Assembly: GCF_026262505.1 (NCBI RefSeq)
Contig: NC_067208.1
Coordinates: 7,697,962 to 7,761,961, forward strand
Length of the DNA: 64,000 nt
Reading direction: 5' to 3'
Origin: Trichomonas vaginalis G3
Lineage: Eukaryota; Parabasalia; Trichomonadida; Trichomonadidae
In this document: positions 37,312-47,322 of the stretch, piece by piece
Layout of the letters: every line of letters begins with the position of its first letter
How positions within the stretch are numbered: position 1 is the first letter of the stretch
Made by a program: the position numbers and the translations under genes
Notes under the pieces: generated by a model
What the model was told of the DNA's origin: nothing
The model's input: only the letters and a program-made list of their open reading frames with translations
Database searches by the model: none

Positions 37312-37899
37312 ATGTCCGACGTCCCACCAACCGAGCCCATATCCCAACCAGAAGAACCGAAAGCTGCAGAACCACAACAGTCTCCTCAGCAACCTCAGTT
37401 CCAGCAAGTACCTCCGATTTACTACCAATTTCCACCTCAATGTTACTACCCACTACAAGGCTTCCCGAACTACCCTCCTCCTCAGCCTATGCCTTACTTC
37501 CCCAACCCTTGGATGTTCCAGCAAGCTCCACCCCAGCAATTCCAATCTCAATCCCAATCGAAGAGAGACCAAGAGTTCGAAGAAGGTCTGAACCGCTTAC
37601 GCAAAGATTATGCCACAGCCCCTATGGAAGACGACAGGCTTTCAGTCTCTTCCCTCAAATCGACCGATTCGACTCGTACCACAGATTCGGTTCGTGACCG
37701 TGAAGACTACCTCAAGCAGTCTGAGAGACTCTTCATCCTACAGCCATTTACAGTTGGAGCTCTCAAGAACATGCGCAATTACGAAGGTCAGACACCAGCT
37801 GGAGACCGTAAAACAGACGTACTCGCAAGAGCAGTCCAACTGGTCAAGACAAAGACCGAGATAGTCGACTTCATTCTTGCAGCTTGCCCATACAAGTAA
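37312..37899 (+). CDS. Pro/Gln-rich protein, 195 aa
   Basis: The ATG at 37312 is chosen because upstream codons are made of the 22-bp repeats. Residues 1-90 are Pro/Gln/Tyr-rich and disordered (FPPQCYYPLQGFPNYPPPQP). From about residue 90 a folded part follows: RDQEFEEGLNRLRKDYATAP, a Ser/Thr/Asp/Arg-rich patch and VLARAVQLVKTKTEIVDFIL. No family recognised. Confidence 0.45.
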   Translation: MSDVPPTEPISQPEEPKAAEPQQSPQQPQFQQVPPIYYQFPPQCYYPLQGFPNYPPPQPMPYFPNPWMFQQAPPQQFQSQSQSKRDQEFEEGLNRLRKDYATAPMEDDRLSVSSLKSTDSTRTTDSVRDREDYLKQSERLFILQPFTVGALKNMRNYEGQTPAGDRKTDVLARAVQLVKTKTEIVDFILAACPYK

Positions 37900-37927
37900 A
37901 AAAATAAACAATTACGAGTTAAACTTT

Positions 37928-38128
37928 TTACTCTTTCTTTTCTGAGTTGTTTAGAGCTGGTTTCTCTTGTAGGAACCTTTCGTACTCTTCCATGGTCATG
38001 TAATTGCGAATTTGGTACGCAATTCCAGGTTCGTTGTTTTTGAACCTTACGTATGTAACGCTTCCATCTTCCTCAGGGAAGTAAGCTGCTAACATCTGAC
38101 CAAGTTTTCTCGGTGACTCGGAGCTCAT
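37928..38128 (-). CDS. small acidic protein, 66 aa
   Basis: MSSESPRKLGQMLAAYFPEE then DGSVTYVRFKNNEPGIAYQI and an acidic end. Leader AAAAAGTGACATTTTT then ATG. No family recognised. Confidence 0.4.
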   Translation of the reverse strand: MSSESPRKLGQMLAAYFPEEDGSVTYVRFKNNEPGIAYQIRNYMTMEEYERFLQEKPALNNSEKKE

Positions 38129-38168
38129 AAAAATGTCACTTTTTAAACGTTAAGTTTTTAGTCTTATT

Positions 38169-38363
38169 TTACCCTTTGTTTACCCTTTGTTTGTCAATGT
38201 AGTATTGGAGTGCAATTTCTCCAAATTCTCTGTGTCGGAGTTCTTCAGCATTTTCCAAGGTGTACCTGGAGAACTCAAAGAAGTTGTCAAGAAGATACTG
38301 CCATGCTGCTCTTCTGAGTTCGTCGGTATTTTGGAAGTGTTGCACCTTCGAGTCTTCGGACAT
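38169..38363 (-). CDS. small helical protein, 64 aa
   Basis: MSEDSKVQHFQNTDELRRAA then WQYLLDNFFEFSRYTLENAE. Leader AAAAAGTGTCATTTTTTTC then ATG, the TCAYW type. The last codons contain a short duplication of AACAAAGGGTA. No family recognised. Confidence 0.4.
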   Translation of the reverse strand: MSEDSKVQHFQNTDELRRAAWQYLLDNFFEFSRYTLENAEELRHREFGEIALQYYIDKQRVNKG

Positions 38364-38397
38364 GAAAAAAATGACACTTTTTCAGCAAAAATATAAT

Positions 38398-38655
38398 TTA
38401 TGTTAGAATGTTAGTTCTAACATGTTTTCTAACACGTTTTCTAACATGGTCTAAAACTCTCGAAAATCATGAAATTTACACCAAAATATAATTTATGTTA
38501 GAATGTTAGTTCTAACATGTTTTCTAACACGTTTTCTAACATGGTCTAAAACTCTCGAAAATCATGAAATTTACACCAAAAATATAATTTATGTTAGAAT
38601 GTTAGTTCTAACATGTTTTCTAACACGTTTTCTAACATGGTCTAAAACTCTTGAA
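38398..38655. repeat. three tandem ~95-bp units of the 12-bp-phased palindromic array
   Basis: Units start TGTTAGAATGTTAGTTCTAA at 38401, 38496 and 38592 and continue with CTAACA/CTAACAC words at 12-bp spacing and a linker CTCGAAAATCATGAAATTTA. The third unit switches into CTCTTGAATTTTCATGAATT, the tail shared with Maverick-1 arrays, then into the cassette leader. In these units the centre is GTTAGTTCTAAC, without GATC. Confidence 0.85.
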
Positions 38656-38730
38656 TTTTCATGAATTTTCCCGAAATAAAAATAAAGTTGGTTTTTTTAA
38701 AAAAATATTTTTTATTTTTATTGTAAAAAC

Positions 38731-39600
38731 ATGTTAGCAACAACAGCACCAAACTCGTTAGTCATGAACCCAACTTCAATGTTAGTAGAGATGAAAAGCT
38801 TCATTCCTTCTTCATATACTTTCGAAACAAAAATCCAGAAGATAAAGCAAGAACTTTTAACAAGTAATTTAGACTGTAGTGCGAAAGATGAAACAAATGA
38901 ACAGTATCTTTATGAAATGCAGGACATTATTGACCATTTACCCAAATTGCCTGAAATCCAGCAACAAAAACTAACCATTCCCGAATTTGACGAAATAGAA
39001 GTCAAAGCAACTGACTCAGTAGAAATAAAGAAGTTCATACGAAAGGTAAATTTGAATTCCTTGGTTTTCATTGCAACCATAAGGTTATGGACAAAGATTG
39101 CGACATGGTATATAAGAACATCTCTGACCTTTACAAATCGAAGAATTTAAGACCTACGACAAACTTTGTTTCATTAGTTGCAAAATGTGTTTGGAAATAA
39201 GAGATAAAGATAGTAGGGGTAAGGTATGGAACGAACAAATAAAACCCGCTATGTTCGAGATGAAGAAAACCATTGACGCCTTAGTTGTTTTAGCAGGGTA
39301 GGTTTCAGAATATAACGCAAAAATGAACCCACAATGTTCTAAATGTAAAGCAGCAATGAGGAAATATAACTACTCCGTCAAAGAGATAGAACGTATGCGA
39401 AACGACTATGCAGATTTAAAGAAAGAAGCCAGAGAAACCAGCAGAAGATAAAATGGACATGTTGACATTTCTAAACAAAAACTATCCAACAGCTGACGAT
39501 TTCCTTCTATCTGACGTCAAGAAGAAGTATAAAGAAACTTTCGGTATCGTTAAAACATTCGATGTACTAAAAGAAGAAATTGAAGCCACGAAATTGTAGA
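38731..39600 (+). pseudogene. 313-aa cassette protein, Maverick-2 remnant
   Basis: About nine in ten bases match the gene at 10595-11536 (for example TTAGTAGAGATGAAAAGCTT), starting at TTAGCAACAACAGCACCAAA after a variant of the same leader (ATAAAGTTGG...). It is bracketed by the arrays at 38398-38655 and 39648-39802. Broken, about four or five breaks. Confidence 0.75.
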
Positions 39601-39647
39601 GTCATGAACCATCGCAACATTATACCATGTAAACGCTTGTAAATAGT

Positions 39648-39802
39648 TATGTTAGAAAACATGTTAGAAAACGTGTTAGATCTAACATTCTAACATAAAC
39701 ATTATTTTTGCTGAATTCCGTATGAAATTTCATGAATTTTGTATGTTTTAGACCATGTTAGAAAACATGTTAGAAAACATGTTAGATCTAACATTCTAAC
39801 AT
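39648..39802. repeat. two palindromic arrays downstream of the cassette
   Basis: Each copy (39648-39700 and 39751-39802) has TGTTAGAAAACATGTTAGAA then GTTAGATCTAACATTCTAAC and AAACATTATTTTT. Centres are GTTAGATCTAAC, with GATC. They are inverted relative to the upstream units, as in Maverick-1. Confidence 0.85.
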
Positions 39803-39889
39803 AAACATTATTTTTATTGAATTCCGTATGAAATTTCATGAAGAACAGCGAGTAGTGAAAAAACCCTGGTCGCCAAAACTCTTTATTTT

Positions 39890-40763
39890 TCAAGCTTGAC
39901 TTTTTACAATTTGAACTTTGTTCGCGTAGATGTGAATTCTGAAAGAAGTATGAGGGTCTTGTATGACTTTGTACTTCTCCCATAGTTCATGTCTGTCAAA
40001 CTTACCTGCCATGGACTCTTTCATAAGTTCCATGAAATCGTCTTCGGACAATCCAGGGAAAAGTACAATGTCAGTAAGTATTCTCTTTACATCCTTACTT
40101 AAACTCTTTGCTGTCTGTACACAAATGACAACTGAAATGTTAAAGTGTCTGAGTTCTTAAGAATTCGACACATATCTTGTTCTCTGTTCTTTAACAAAGG
40201 ATGAGAAGCAAAGTCATCTAAGATAAGAAGACATCTATGAGGGTAAGTCTTCCAATCGTAAGATTGCAATTTCTTCGAAATGTATTCTATCTCTTTCTGT
40301 TTGTTTCTGAAGTGTTCTCTCTCTAATATTCTCTGCATTTCCTCATTTGGGTCTTTAAACTTAGAATTTATATACTCATTTATAGCATTGTACTTCAAAA
40401 CTCTTCTTTGGTACTTCTTTATCCAATCTAACAACTCAGTATCTTTTATACATACTAACTTAGACTTCTTTATAATATCTTTGAACGAATTGACGGTTTG
40501 GTCGAATTGACCAGAAGTACTACAAATAACAACTAACTCATAGAATGGGTTCTTCTCATCTAGTTCTTGTTGTTGTGCAGCCATTTTAAGATAAGTGAAA
40601 GTCTTACCCGACCCAGGTGGTGCAATTAGACCTGTTATACCATTCTGAGCAAATAAGAACTTGTCATGTATGGGTTTTATCTGAGCTTTTCTAACTTCCT
40701 CTTGTTCTTGTTTAAAACATTCTCAAATTTTTTGTCAATGTCAGCAAACTTTTTTTCTAACAT
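39890..40763 (-). pseudogene. A32-type genome-packaging ATPase
   Basis: A charged N-terminal helix (MLEKKFADIDKKFENVL) leads to Walker A (APPGSGKTFTYLK), then FYELVVICSTSGQFDQTVNS, a long helical insert and Walker B (RCLLILDDFASHPLL), with a downstream sensor-like stretch. It would pump the DNA into capsids. The leader GATAAAAATTTTAATTTTTC is the structural type. Divergent from 40800-41254 across 36 bp. Broken, about two or three breaks. Confidence 0.75.
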
Positions 40764-40799
40764 ATTTTTAGAAAAATTAAAATTTTTATCTTTTTGAAA

Positions 40800-41254
40800 A
40801 TGTCTAGCGATTTCGCTATCTATATTCGAGACAAACTTTTTGACAGCAAAACATCTGTCGACCATAAAATCTTACATAGTGTAAACAAGAAAGGTGAATT
40901 TGTTCTAAAGTTCTGTTTCTGGAATATGACAAGAACCATAAAACATTAGGCAGAGAAGTCTTTAAGTTTGTCAATGACAGACTTGTTGACAGAGATGACG
41001 CCGATTGGAAAGATGAAGTCCAACAAAAGTTCTTAGAATGCAAAGAAGACACATGCGCTGTTCTTGAAGATGAAATAGGAAACAGAATAGATGAGCTATT
41101 AAAGGACAAAGAACTTTTACATAAATATGGTTCGGAGAAATTTGACATAACTCCACCAGAGAAGAAGAAGAAGAGAGAAAAGGAAGAAAAGAAAGTAGAA
41201 GAAGAGAAGAAAGAACCTGAACCAGAGCCAGAGAAAAAGAAATTTGACATGTAA
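40800..41254 (+). pseudogene. charged protein with Lys/Glu tail
   Basis: It starts MSSDFAIYIRDKLFDSKTSV, has an alpha-rich middle (EDTCAVLEDEIGNRIDELLK) and a long KKKREKEEKKVEEEKKEPEP tail ending KKKFDM. No family recognised. Broken, about one break. Confidence 0.4.
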
Positions 41255-41270
41255 AAATAAAATTTTATTT

Positions 41271-41690
41271 TTAGAACATTTCTGGGTCAATGTCAATGTT
41301 CTCTTCCTCTTTAGGAGCAAACACTGGCTTAGACTCTAAAATCTTTTTACCCAATTTACCTTGAACTTCAACTATCTTAGACTCATAATATTCATAGTCG
41401 TCTGCTTTCTTTGGTTCATAAGGTATAACAAGTTTGTATGCTTTGCCTTCTTTAAGGTTTGAGAACCTTCTGTCAAAACTTTCTTTGACTGCTAACGAAC
41501 CTTCTATGTCTAAGTCTTCAAATTTCGCACCATTTTTAGTCACAATAGCAAACTTAACGGGTTCGATGTTCCAAACTTTGTCAAATGTAGACTTTTCAAA
41601 ATGGTAGAAGTAAACATTCAAATATATGAATGGGTCTAGTTCTTCTTTAAGTCCTGACATATATTTGTTGACTGAAATATATTTCGTCAT
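41271..41690 (-). CDS. possible single-strand DNA-binding protein, 139 aa
   Basis: Looks whole. Strand-rich body (FIYLNVYFYHFEKSTFDKVW, NIEPVKFAIVTKNGAKFEDL) and the acidic tail EENIDIDPEMF. Same size class, gene neighbourhood and tail as 13637-14110 of Maverick-1. It lies just upstream of the helicase block. Leader TTTTTTTATCCGATAGAAAAG. Confidence 0.4.
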   Translation of the reverse strand: MTKYISVNKYMSGLKEELDPFIYLNVYFYHFEKSTFDKVWNIEPVKFAIVTKNGAKFEDLDIEGSLAVKESFDRRFSNLKEGKAYKLVIPYEPKKADDYEYYESKIVEVQGKLGKKILESKPVFAPKEEENIDIDPEMF

Positions 41691-41738
41691 CTTTTCTATC
41701 GGATAAAAAAATATTTTTTTTAAATTTACTCAGAAAAA

Positions 41739-41957
41739 TTATTTCTTTCTATATTTGCCATTCCGAACTTCGAAAAGATGTTTTATACCAGCATAGAATT
41801 TTTCTCTAGAGCTTAGTCTTATATCGTTTTCATGACAATATTTTCTATATTCTTCATATAAAGCCTTTTTTTCATACATTTCATAAGGACAGCCTAACCA
41901 GAACAGCGCATATCTATTTTCGTTATCTAGGTCTTTTCCAACAAACTCAGCGTACAT
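41739..41957 (-). CDS. stand-alone copy of the helicase C-terminal domain, 72 aa
   Basis: The sequence KKALYEEYRKYCHENDIRLS and on to VRNGKYRKK parallels the end of the adjacent helicase gene (RSLYDSYKQYCQEYGYMTAS ... VQNGVYTKK). This is the winged-helix-like end found in D5-type helicases. It looks like a tandem duplicate kept as a separate small gene. Confidence 0.5.
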   Translation of the reverse strand: MYAEFVGKDLDNENRYALFWLGCPYEMYEKKALYEEYRKYCHENDIRLSSREKFYAGIKHLFEVRNGKYRKK

Positions 41958-41993
41958 TTCAAATAAAATAAAAATATATATTTTTTATAAAAT

Positions 41994-43215
41994 TTACTCA
42001 GAAAAATTTTTCTTTGTATATACGCCGTTCTGAACATCTAAAAGACTTTTGACATTTGCCAAGAATGTACGTTTAGACGCTGTCATATAACCATACTCTT
42101 GACAATATTGTTTATACGAGTCGTACAATGACCTTTCATCTAAACACTCAAAGTTAGTCTCATCTATAAACAGTTCATAAACACTCTTGTTTGCTTCTAA
42201 CAATGTTTGTCTTTCTTCGGTATATGGAATTTGTCTTGGATTGAACTTAGAAATATCTAATGTCAAAAATATGAGAACAAGTGGTTGTAAAAGTAGTGTC
42301 AAAGTTTCTGCTAAGTCGTCAAAATATTCTGTATCTTGCATATGAGAATCTGACGTTCTGACAACTACATATCTTCTGTCAGAACTTTCTAACTTCATCG
42401 GAACAGCGCATTGTTTGAAACCATAATGAAGTTTGCAACATTTTCACAAACTCTTTGGTCTTATATACTTTCTTTCAACAACTCCAACTTTGTCTGTTAT
42501 AAGACTCTTCAAAGCATCTGAGTTCAAAACTTTTGTTGTATCTATACTTTGAAGTTCGTTACATACTATAAGTTTCATATTCTCTATTGAAGAGTTAAAT
42601 TTACCGCAGATGTTTTCTAAGTTTGTCATATTCGGGTTCGAATAGCCCTCTAACAGTTTGCATAAGATATCTGTAAAGAATGTGTTCTTACCAGTTCCTT
42701 GTTTTCCAATTATAATGAGAGCAGTTTCATTTTTAGCACTTGGATATTGTAAGATGTTTGCAAACCAACATAAGATATACTCATAAACCTTTTCGTTTCC
42801 ATTGCATATAATTTCTTTGACATGGTCTAACCAAGCTTCTATAACATTTTCTTTCCATTCTACTTGTTCGTATTTATATCCAGTGAAGATAGAATAGAAG
42901 TTTGGAGAAGGTGTATAGAACTTTATACCACGAACTGAAAAATCTTCTAACTTTGACAATAAGATATCCCAAGCATCTAACATCTTCATACCAACTTGTA
43001 CGACTTTTATTTTCTTAAGTTTCTGTCTACATTCTTGTTCTGAAACTATTGTTGCTCTTGGTTTGTTAAAGACAACATCCCATTCTTTCATACATAACAT
43101 TCTGGGCAGAGTCGACATAAATGACTAAACGTTTCAAATTCTCGACTGCTTTGTTATAGTCTCTAAATGGACACATATTTCTGAATGCTTGGAAGTCATA
43201 AAAAATCTGAAACAT
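41994..43215 (-). pseudogene. superfamily 3 helicase (poxvirus D5-like)
   Basis: Walker A IIIGKQGTGKNTFFTDIL near 42680, the SF3 Walker B strand MKLIVCNELQSID near 42570, an LKSLITDK segment, then the KLESSDRRYVVVRTSD block (sensor/arginine region) and a C-terminal winged-helix-like domain. This is the D5-type primase-helicase plan without an obvious primase part. It would unwind DNA during replication. Maverick-1 has no counterpart. Broken, about two breaks. Confidence 0.75.
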
Positions 43216-43255
43216 CTATTCTTACATTTTTTAAAAATAAAAAAAATATTTTTTT

Positions 43256-44057
43256 TATTCTTGACTTTGTTGTTGCATTTGTTCATTTGTTGCATTTGTT
43301 GTTCTTGAGCTATTTGTTGTTGAAGTTGTTCTTGTAGTACAATACTTTCACCAGTTGCATCTTCCAATTCGAAACTTTCTGCCGTCATTGACAAATACAT
43401 AGGACATAAAAGTTTTACAGGAACAAAGTTTGCGTCGACTAATGTCAACGTTATACTTGCTAAAGTGTTTGAGTTTACTAAGGTTGAAAATTCTGCATTC
43501 GAATGAACAATAGGCAAACCAGCAGAGAAAGTGTTGTTTATACGCATGAGTATCTTTTGGTCATAGTAGTTTCTGTCGACATTCGAATAGCACTTTGAAC
43601 CTAAGTTTGAAACAATATATAAAAGGTGTACTTAAAGTCAATGGAACAGACATTCCTTGTATGACACCTTTTCCTGTTATAGGAAACTGTTGGTAGTAAA
43701 AACCAGATATAAGTTTTGTATTATAGCTCATATCGTTTATAGTAAACTCAGTCGGACATCCAAACATAATGAAACCTGCTTAGTTGCAGCACATGTTACA
43801 TCCGTCCTTAAAGTATTAAATAAGTCAACAAAACCTGTTGGTGGTATATCTGAGTAAGTATCTTCAAAGGAGTATATTTTTTACCATTCACAACAACAAA
43901 GTCTTCTGGTGTCAAAGAGCAAAACAGGCTTTAGTCGTCATCGTGTTTAAGGTCAGTTTACAATATCGTCCTTGAGGACTTTGTAAGTTTGTTGTTATAG
44001 AATTATATGACTCAGGGTTTTTAGTCGTAATAGTATAAACCACTATGTCTTCTGCCA
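43256..44057 (-). pseudogene. penton/minor-capsid-like protein
   Basis: It starts MAEDIVVYTITTKNPESYNS and contains CPTEFTINDMSYNTKLISGF and the C-terminal strand LVDANFVPVKLLCPMYLSMT, ending in a Gln-rich tail. Same plan as 4694-5455. It lies between helicase and major capsid. Broken, about three breaks. Confidence 0.5.
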
Positions 44058-44062
44058 TTTAC

Positions 44063-44641
44063 TTAGCAACTAAATTTTAATGAAATGTTGTGGTCGTCAA
44101 ATATTTTTATGACGTCTGGGAAACTATATTTTAAGTTCAACGTTTCACCTCCTTTCATAACGTATATCTTGTCAATGACATTATGAAACACCACAGCAAG
44201 CAATGTCGGGTTCTATTTCTTTGATGTTTATATCGTCTGCCTCTCAAAAGTTTCAATAGTTCTTTCAAAACTTCATGAGGTGCAATGACATATGAGTTCA
44301 CTTTTACAGGTTGTGTTCGACCAAGTTTAACATTATACCTAAAGCTTGACAAATCTTCTCCTGAGTTTTAAGTTTATCTTTAAGTTGTTGGTAGTCGTTT
44401 CGAATATCTGCAACAGAACTTAAGTCTCTGCTAACTTCAGGGTATGTTGGTTGTTCTTTTACAGGAAACTATTGTTATACCATCTTCGTCTTCGTATGGT
44501 TTCCCCACTTCAACATCTCTTTCTTTGACATTGACAACAACACTTTGACTGTTTGTTTGAGTTGGTGAATTTAACTTCACATCTGCCACCGCCATTAAAC
44601 CTTTTGAAACACTTACGCTTCTATTTTTCGGAAAATGACAT
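44063..44641 (-). pseudogene. unrecognised structural-block protein
   Basis: The readable parts give KGLMAVADVKLNSPTQTNSQ, an acidic strand segment (VEVGKPYEDEDGITIV), a helical middle and a C-terminal FPDVIKIFDDHNISLKFSC. No family recognised. The start codon at 44641 is 19 bp from the divergent start at 44661. Broken, about three breaks. Confidence 0.35.
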
Positions 44642-44660
44642 TTTACTAAGAATAAAAAGA

Positions 44661-45081
44661 TGGACGTATTCGAGTATCTCTTCGAATTGAAGCAGAACAA
44701 AGTTTACACACACAAACAATACAAATACATTGACAGAATAGTTCTTTATAACAAACAATGGTAAATGTTATAGAATAGCAATATTTGCTGAACCAAAATA
44801 TTTTCATAAAGCAAAGAAAGTTGGTATAACCGAGATGGTGAAAGTTCTTGAAGCAGACAAAAATATAACAACAAAACTGACCGATATTTCTAAAGGTAAA
44901 GTTTATATCTTACAATTTTATGTCAAAAACTGGCGTACTGTCAATATTTGACGGAGAGAAGTCAGTTCAAGAACAACTTACTGACCTGCTGCCAAAATCT
45001 GCTCGATGGAAGCTGTCGTTATCCAATCTGAGGAGCCCCAGCAGGTTTTTCGAACGAATCTTCAAAAGAGCATTTCCGTGA
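44661..45081 (+). pseudogene. unrecognised small protein
   Basis: It starts MDVFEYLFELKQNKVYTHKQ, then RIAIFAEPKYFHKAKKVGIT and a basic C-terminus (RSPSRFFERIFKRAF). Tail-to-tail overlap with the major capsid gene of about 20 bp. Broken, about two breaks. Confidence 0.35.
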
Positions 45082-46573
45082 AAAGTGCTATTGGTTTTGT
45101 AAACTTCTTTGCTCTCAGTTCATCTGGACCGTCTCTGTCACCAGTATATTGTATTTGTACAGTACCAACAGTTGAAATACCACCCATAAAGTCTTCTGAG
45201 TCAGCAAATGGAATGCCAAGCCAAAAGTTTGAACGGTCTCCATTTGTATATTGAGTTTTTTGACCTCCTGTATGAGTCCATACTTTCACATATGGCATAA
45301 TAGAACTTTGCATTTCAGGTTAATGGTTGTTGTGAAGTTGTTGTTAAAGTTCATAGCATCTAATGTCAAGTTGTATGACCTCATATCCTCAACTTAGAAT
45401 ATTCTTCTCTTGGATATATTTGCCATCTATGTTTATATGGTATTTAATACCAGGGTTGTAGAAGCAAGAATAGTCATTTATAGTTCGTCTGAACAGTACA
45501 AACATAGTATCTGCATGTTTCATTGCAGTTGTTAAAGCAATATCTGTTCTTGCACCTGGGTCAGCACTTTGGTTTCCAACTTCACCTGCAAAGTCTTTGA
45601 CAGATATTTGGTGTATAGGAACATAAGTGGAACTGCAATATATTTGGCAGCTAAAGCATTTGAAATATCTGGGTCCAACATATAGACTGCAAGTCTGCTT
45701 TCTATTCTCTTGCATTCAAATTTTTCGCATGTGAACTTAACTGGGTCCCAAGCATCTCCAGCAGCATTGAAATAATAGTTTACTTCAGTGTTGAGGTTTG
45801 AGAAACCAAAGTCTAAGTCAACTTTGTTTTGCAAAAGTCGGCGAATGACGTTTATTTGTTCCCACTTACGTCTGTAAGAGTGAATGGGTCCTTGCGTTGG
45901 TGCAATGACTAAGTTATTTTTGCTTGGAGTAAGTTCGATAGAAATTTTTCCTGCCAGTTTGGCAAGTATTTAAAACCTGAAGATGAGGAAAGATGACAAA
46001 GGAACTCTAAGTTTCAGTTTTACTTTGGTTACTGCTGCTGCAGTTTGTCCAGAAAGGTTAACATAAACTCCTGGAACGTTAGGGTCAAGTCTTCTTATTT
46101 TCTCAATGGTGGCATACTGGTCTGTTTGTTCTCTAGCTTGTGGTTGTACTGAGTTTCTCAAAGCGAACCATTCATAGTTTGCCCATGTTACTGTTTGAAC
46201 TAAGTCAGAGTTAGAATATATCTTATATCCCATGAAAACTTCTGGAGCATATTGGTATCCGACATAGAAAATTCCATTGCAACCTTTCTTGTCAGACAAC
46301 TTGGCAGAAGGTTTATTTCAATGTCTTGTTCCACGTATAAGAATGAGTTGTCAATAGAAATAATATGAAACTGTCGCAAGCAATATCTACTGTTGTTGAA
46401 GAACCTTCTCCAAACTCACCTACGTTTCCATAAGAAACAGCAGTTGTATATTCGTAAGTTCCAGGAACTATTTCTGACCTTCTAATGGCATTGTCGCATT
46501 CGTTATACCATTCGGAAACATTTCCATTCATAGCATCCAAAACTGTTGGCGTTATATTCTGAGCGGCGTACAT
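45062..46573 (-). pseudogene. major capsid protein, double-jelly-roll type
   Basis: It starts MYAAQNITPTVLDAMNGNVS. The FYVGYQYAPEVFMGYKIYSN segment and the strand VTKVKLKLRVPLSSFL align in layout with FYAVAGYQILANGRIVYSQD and FKLRLRIPVRRFL of the Maverick-1 capsid. The length is similar (about 1.5 kb). The leader TATTTTTACTCATATGAA before ATG is the structural type. Shell protein of the particle. Broken, about four or five breaks. Confidence 0.65.
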
Positions 46574-46599
46574 TTCATATGAGTAAAAATATAGAATAG

Positions 46600-47320
46600 T
46601 TGGATTTATATGTCATAATAGAACCCACGTGGACCAAGCTTTACTTTCTTCCTGACTGAGTTTTTAACTCTTCTTTTTCCTTCATTGCCCTCTGCTTGAA
46701 GTTGTTGCATCTTTGCATTATCATCTAGTATGTTGCAAATTTCCCATGTCCTTTTTGCCTTTTGGCTCTGGTCGCCCATCTCAGGTAACCTATATCCTAG
46801 AAGAGTTTGTCATAGTCTGTATTTGAGTCTTCGCGTATTGTTTGCATGACTCTTTCCTGAGTTTCTGGTTCAAGCTCTTCAAACAGTGCCTGTCCATATG
46901 GAATATGCTCGTTTCCAAATATATGTTTTTGTAGCCATTCTGGTTTTCTTTCCATGTTAAACAATATCTTTTGTGAATGGGAAAGCTTTTACCCAATCTT
47001 TCAGTCTTGCGTCGTTTATTTCTGTAGTTGGTTTTATTTTGTCAAGGAACATGTTTTTCAATACTAACATTTCATTTGGTACTGTCCATTTGAGTTTTCT
47101 TAAATATTCATCCCTTCTCATTTCATTGTCTGCAAAGTAAGTTTTATGACATTTTGTAAACTTTCATTTGCAAGGTCATGTACAATAGGTTCTCTTCCTT
47201 CTCCCTCCCTAACTTTCTTTCTAAACTCTTCACCAAATATACCATCTCTATGGTTCTGTGTAGTTCTTTGAGATAAATGTTCTAGAACGTCAGGTGTTAT
47301 ATTTCCATCAGCCATGTTCA
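46600..47320 (-). pseudogene. unrecognised structural-block protein
   Basis: It starts MADGNITPDVLEHLSQRTTQ after the 629-residue gene. Later parts read PEWLQKHIFGNEHIPYGQAL-like and end in a basic segment (GRKVKLGPRGFYYDI). Helical, charged, no family recognised. Broken, about four breaks. Confidence 0.35.
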
Positions 47321-47322
47321 TT

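Larger units (their letters stand above)
34650..38395. other. GC-richer gene block specific to Maverick-2
   Basis: Base composition and codon choice change: many C/G-ending codons (CTC, GTC, TTC, AAG) against the A/T-ending codons of the rest. It starts where Maverick-2 and Maverick-3 stop matching (34540) and ends at the tandem repeat array at 38395. Genes are short, both strands are used, and most have TCATTT or TCACTT just before ATG. It looks like DNA acquired from a different source. Confidence 0.55.
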
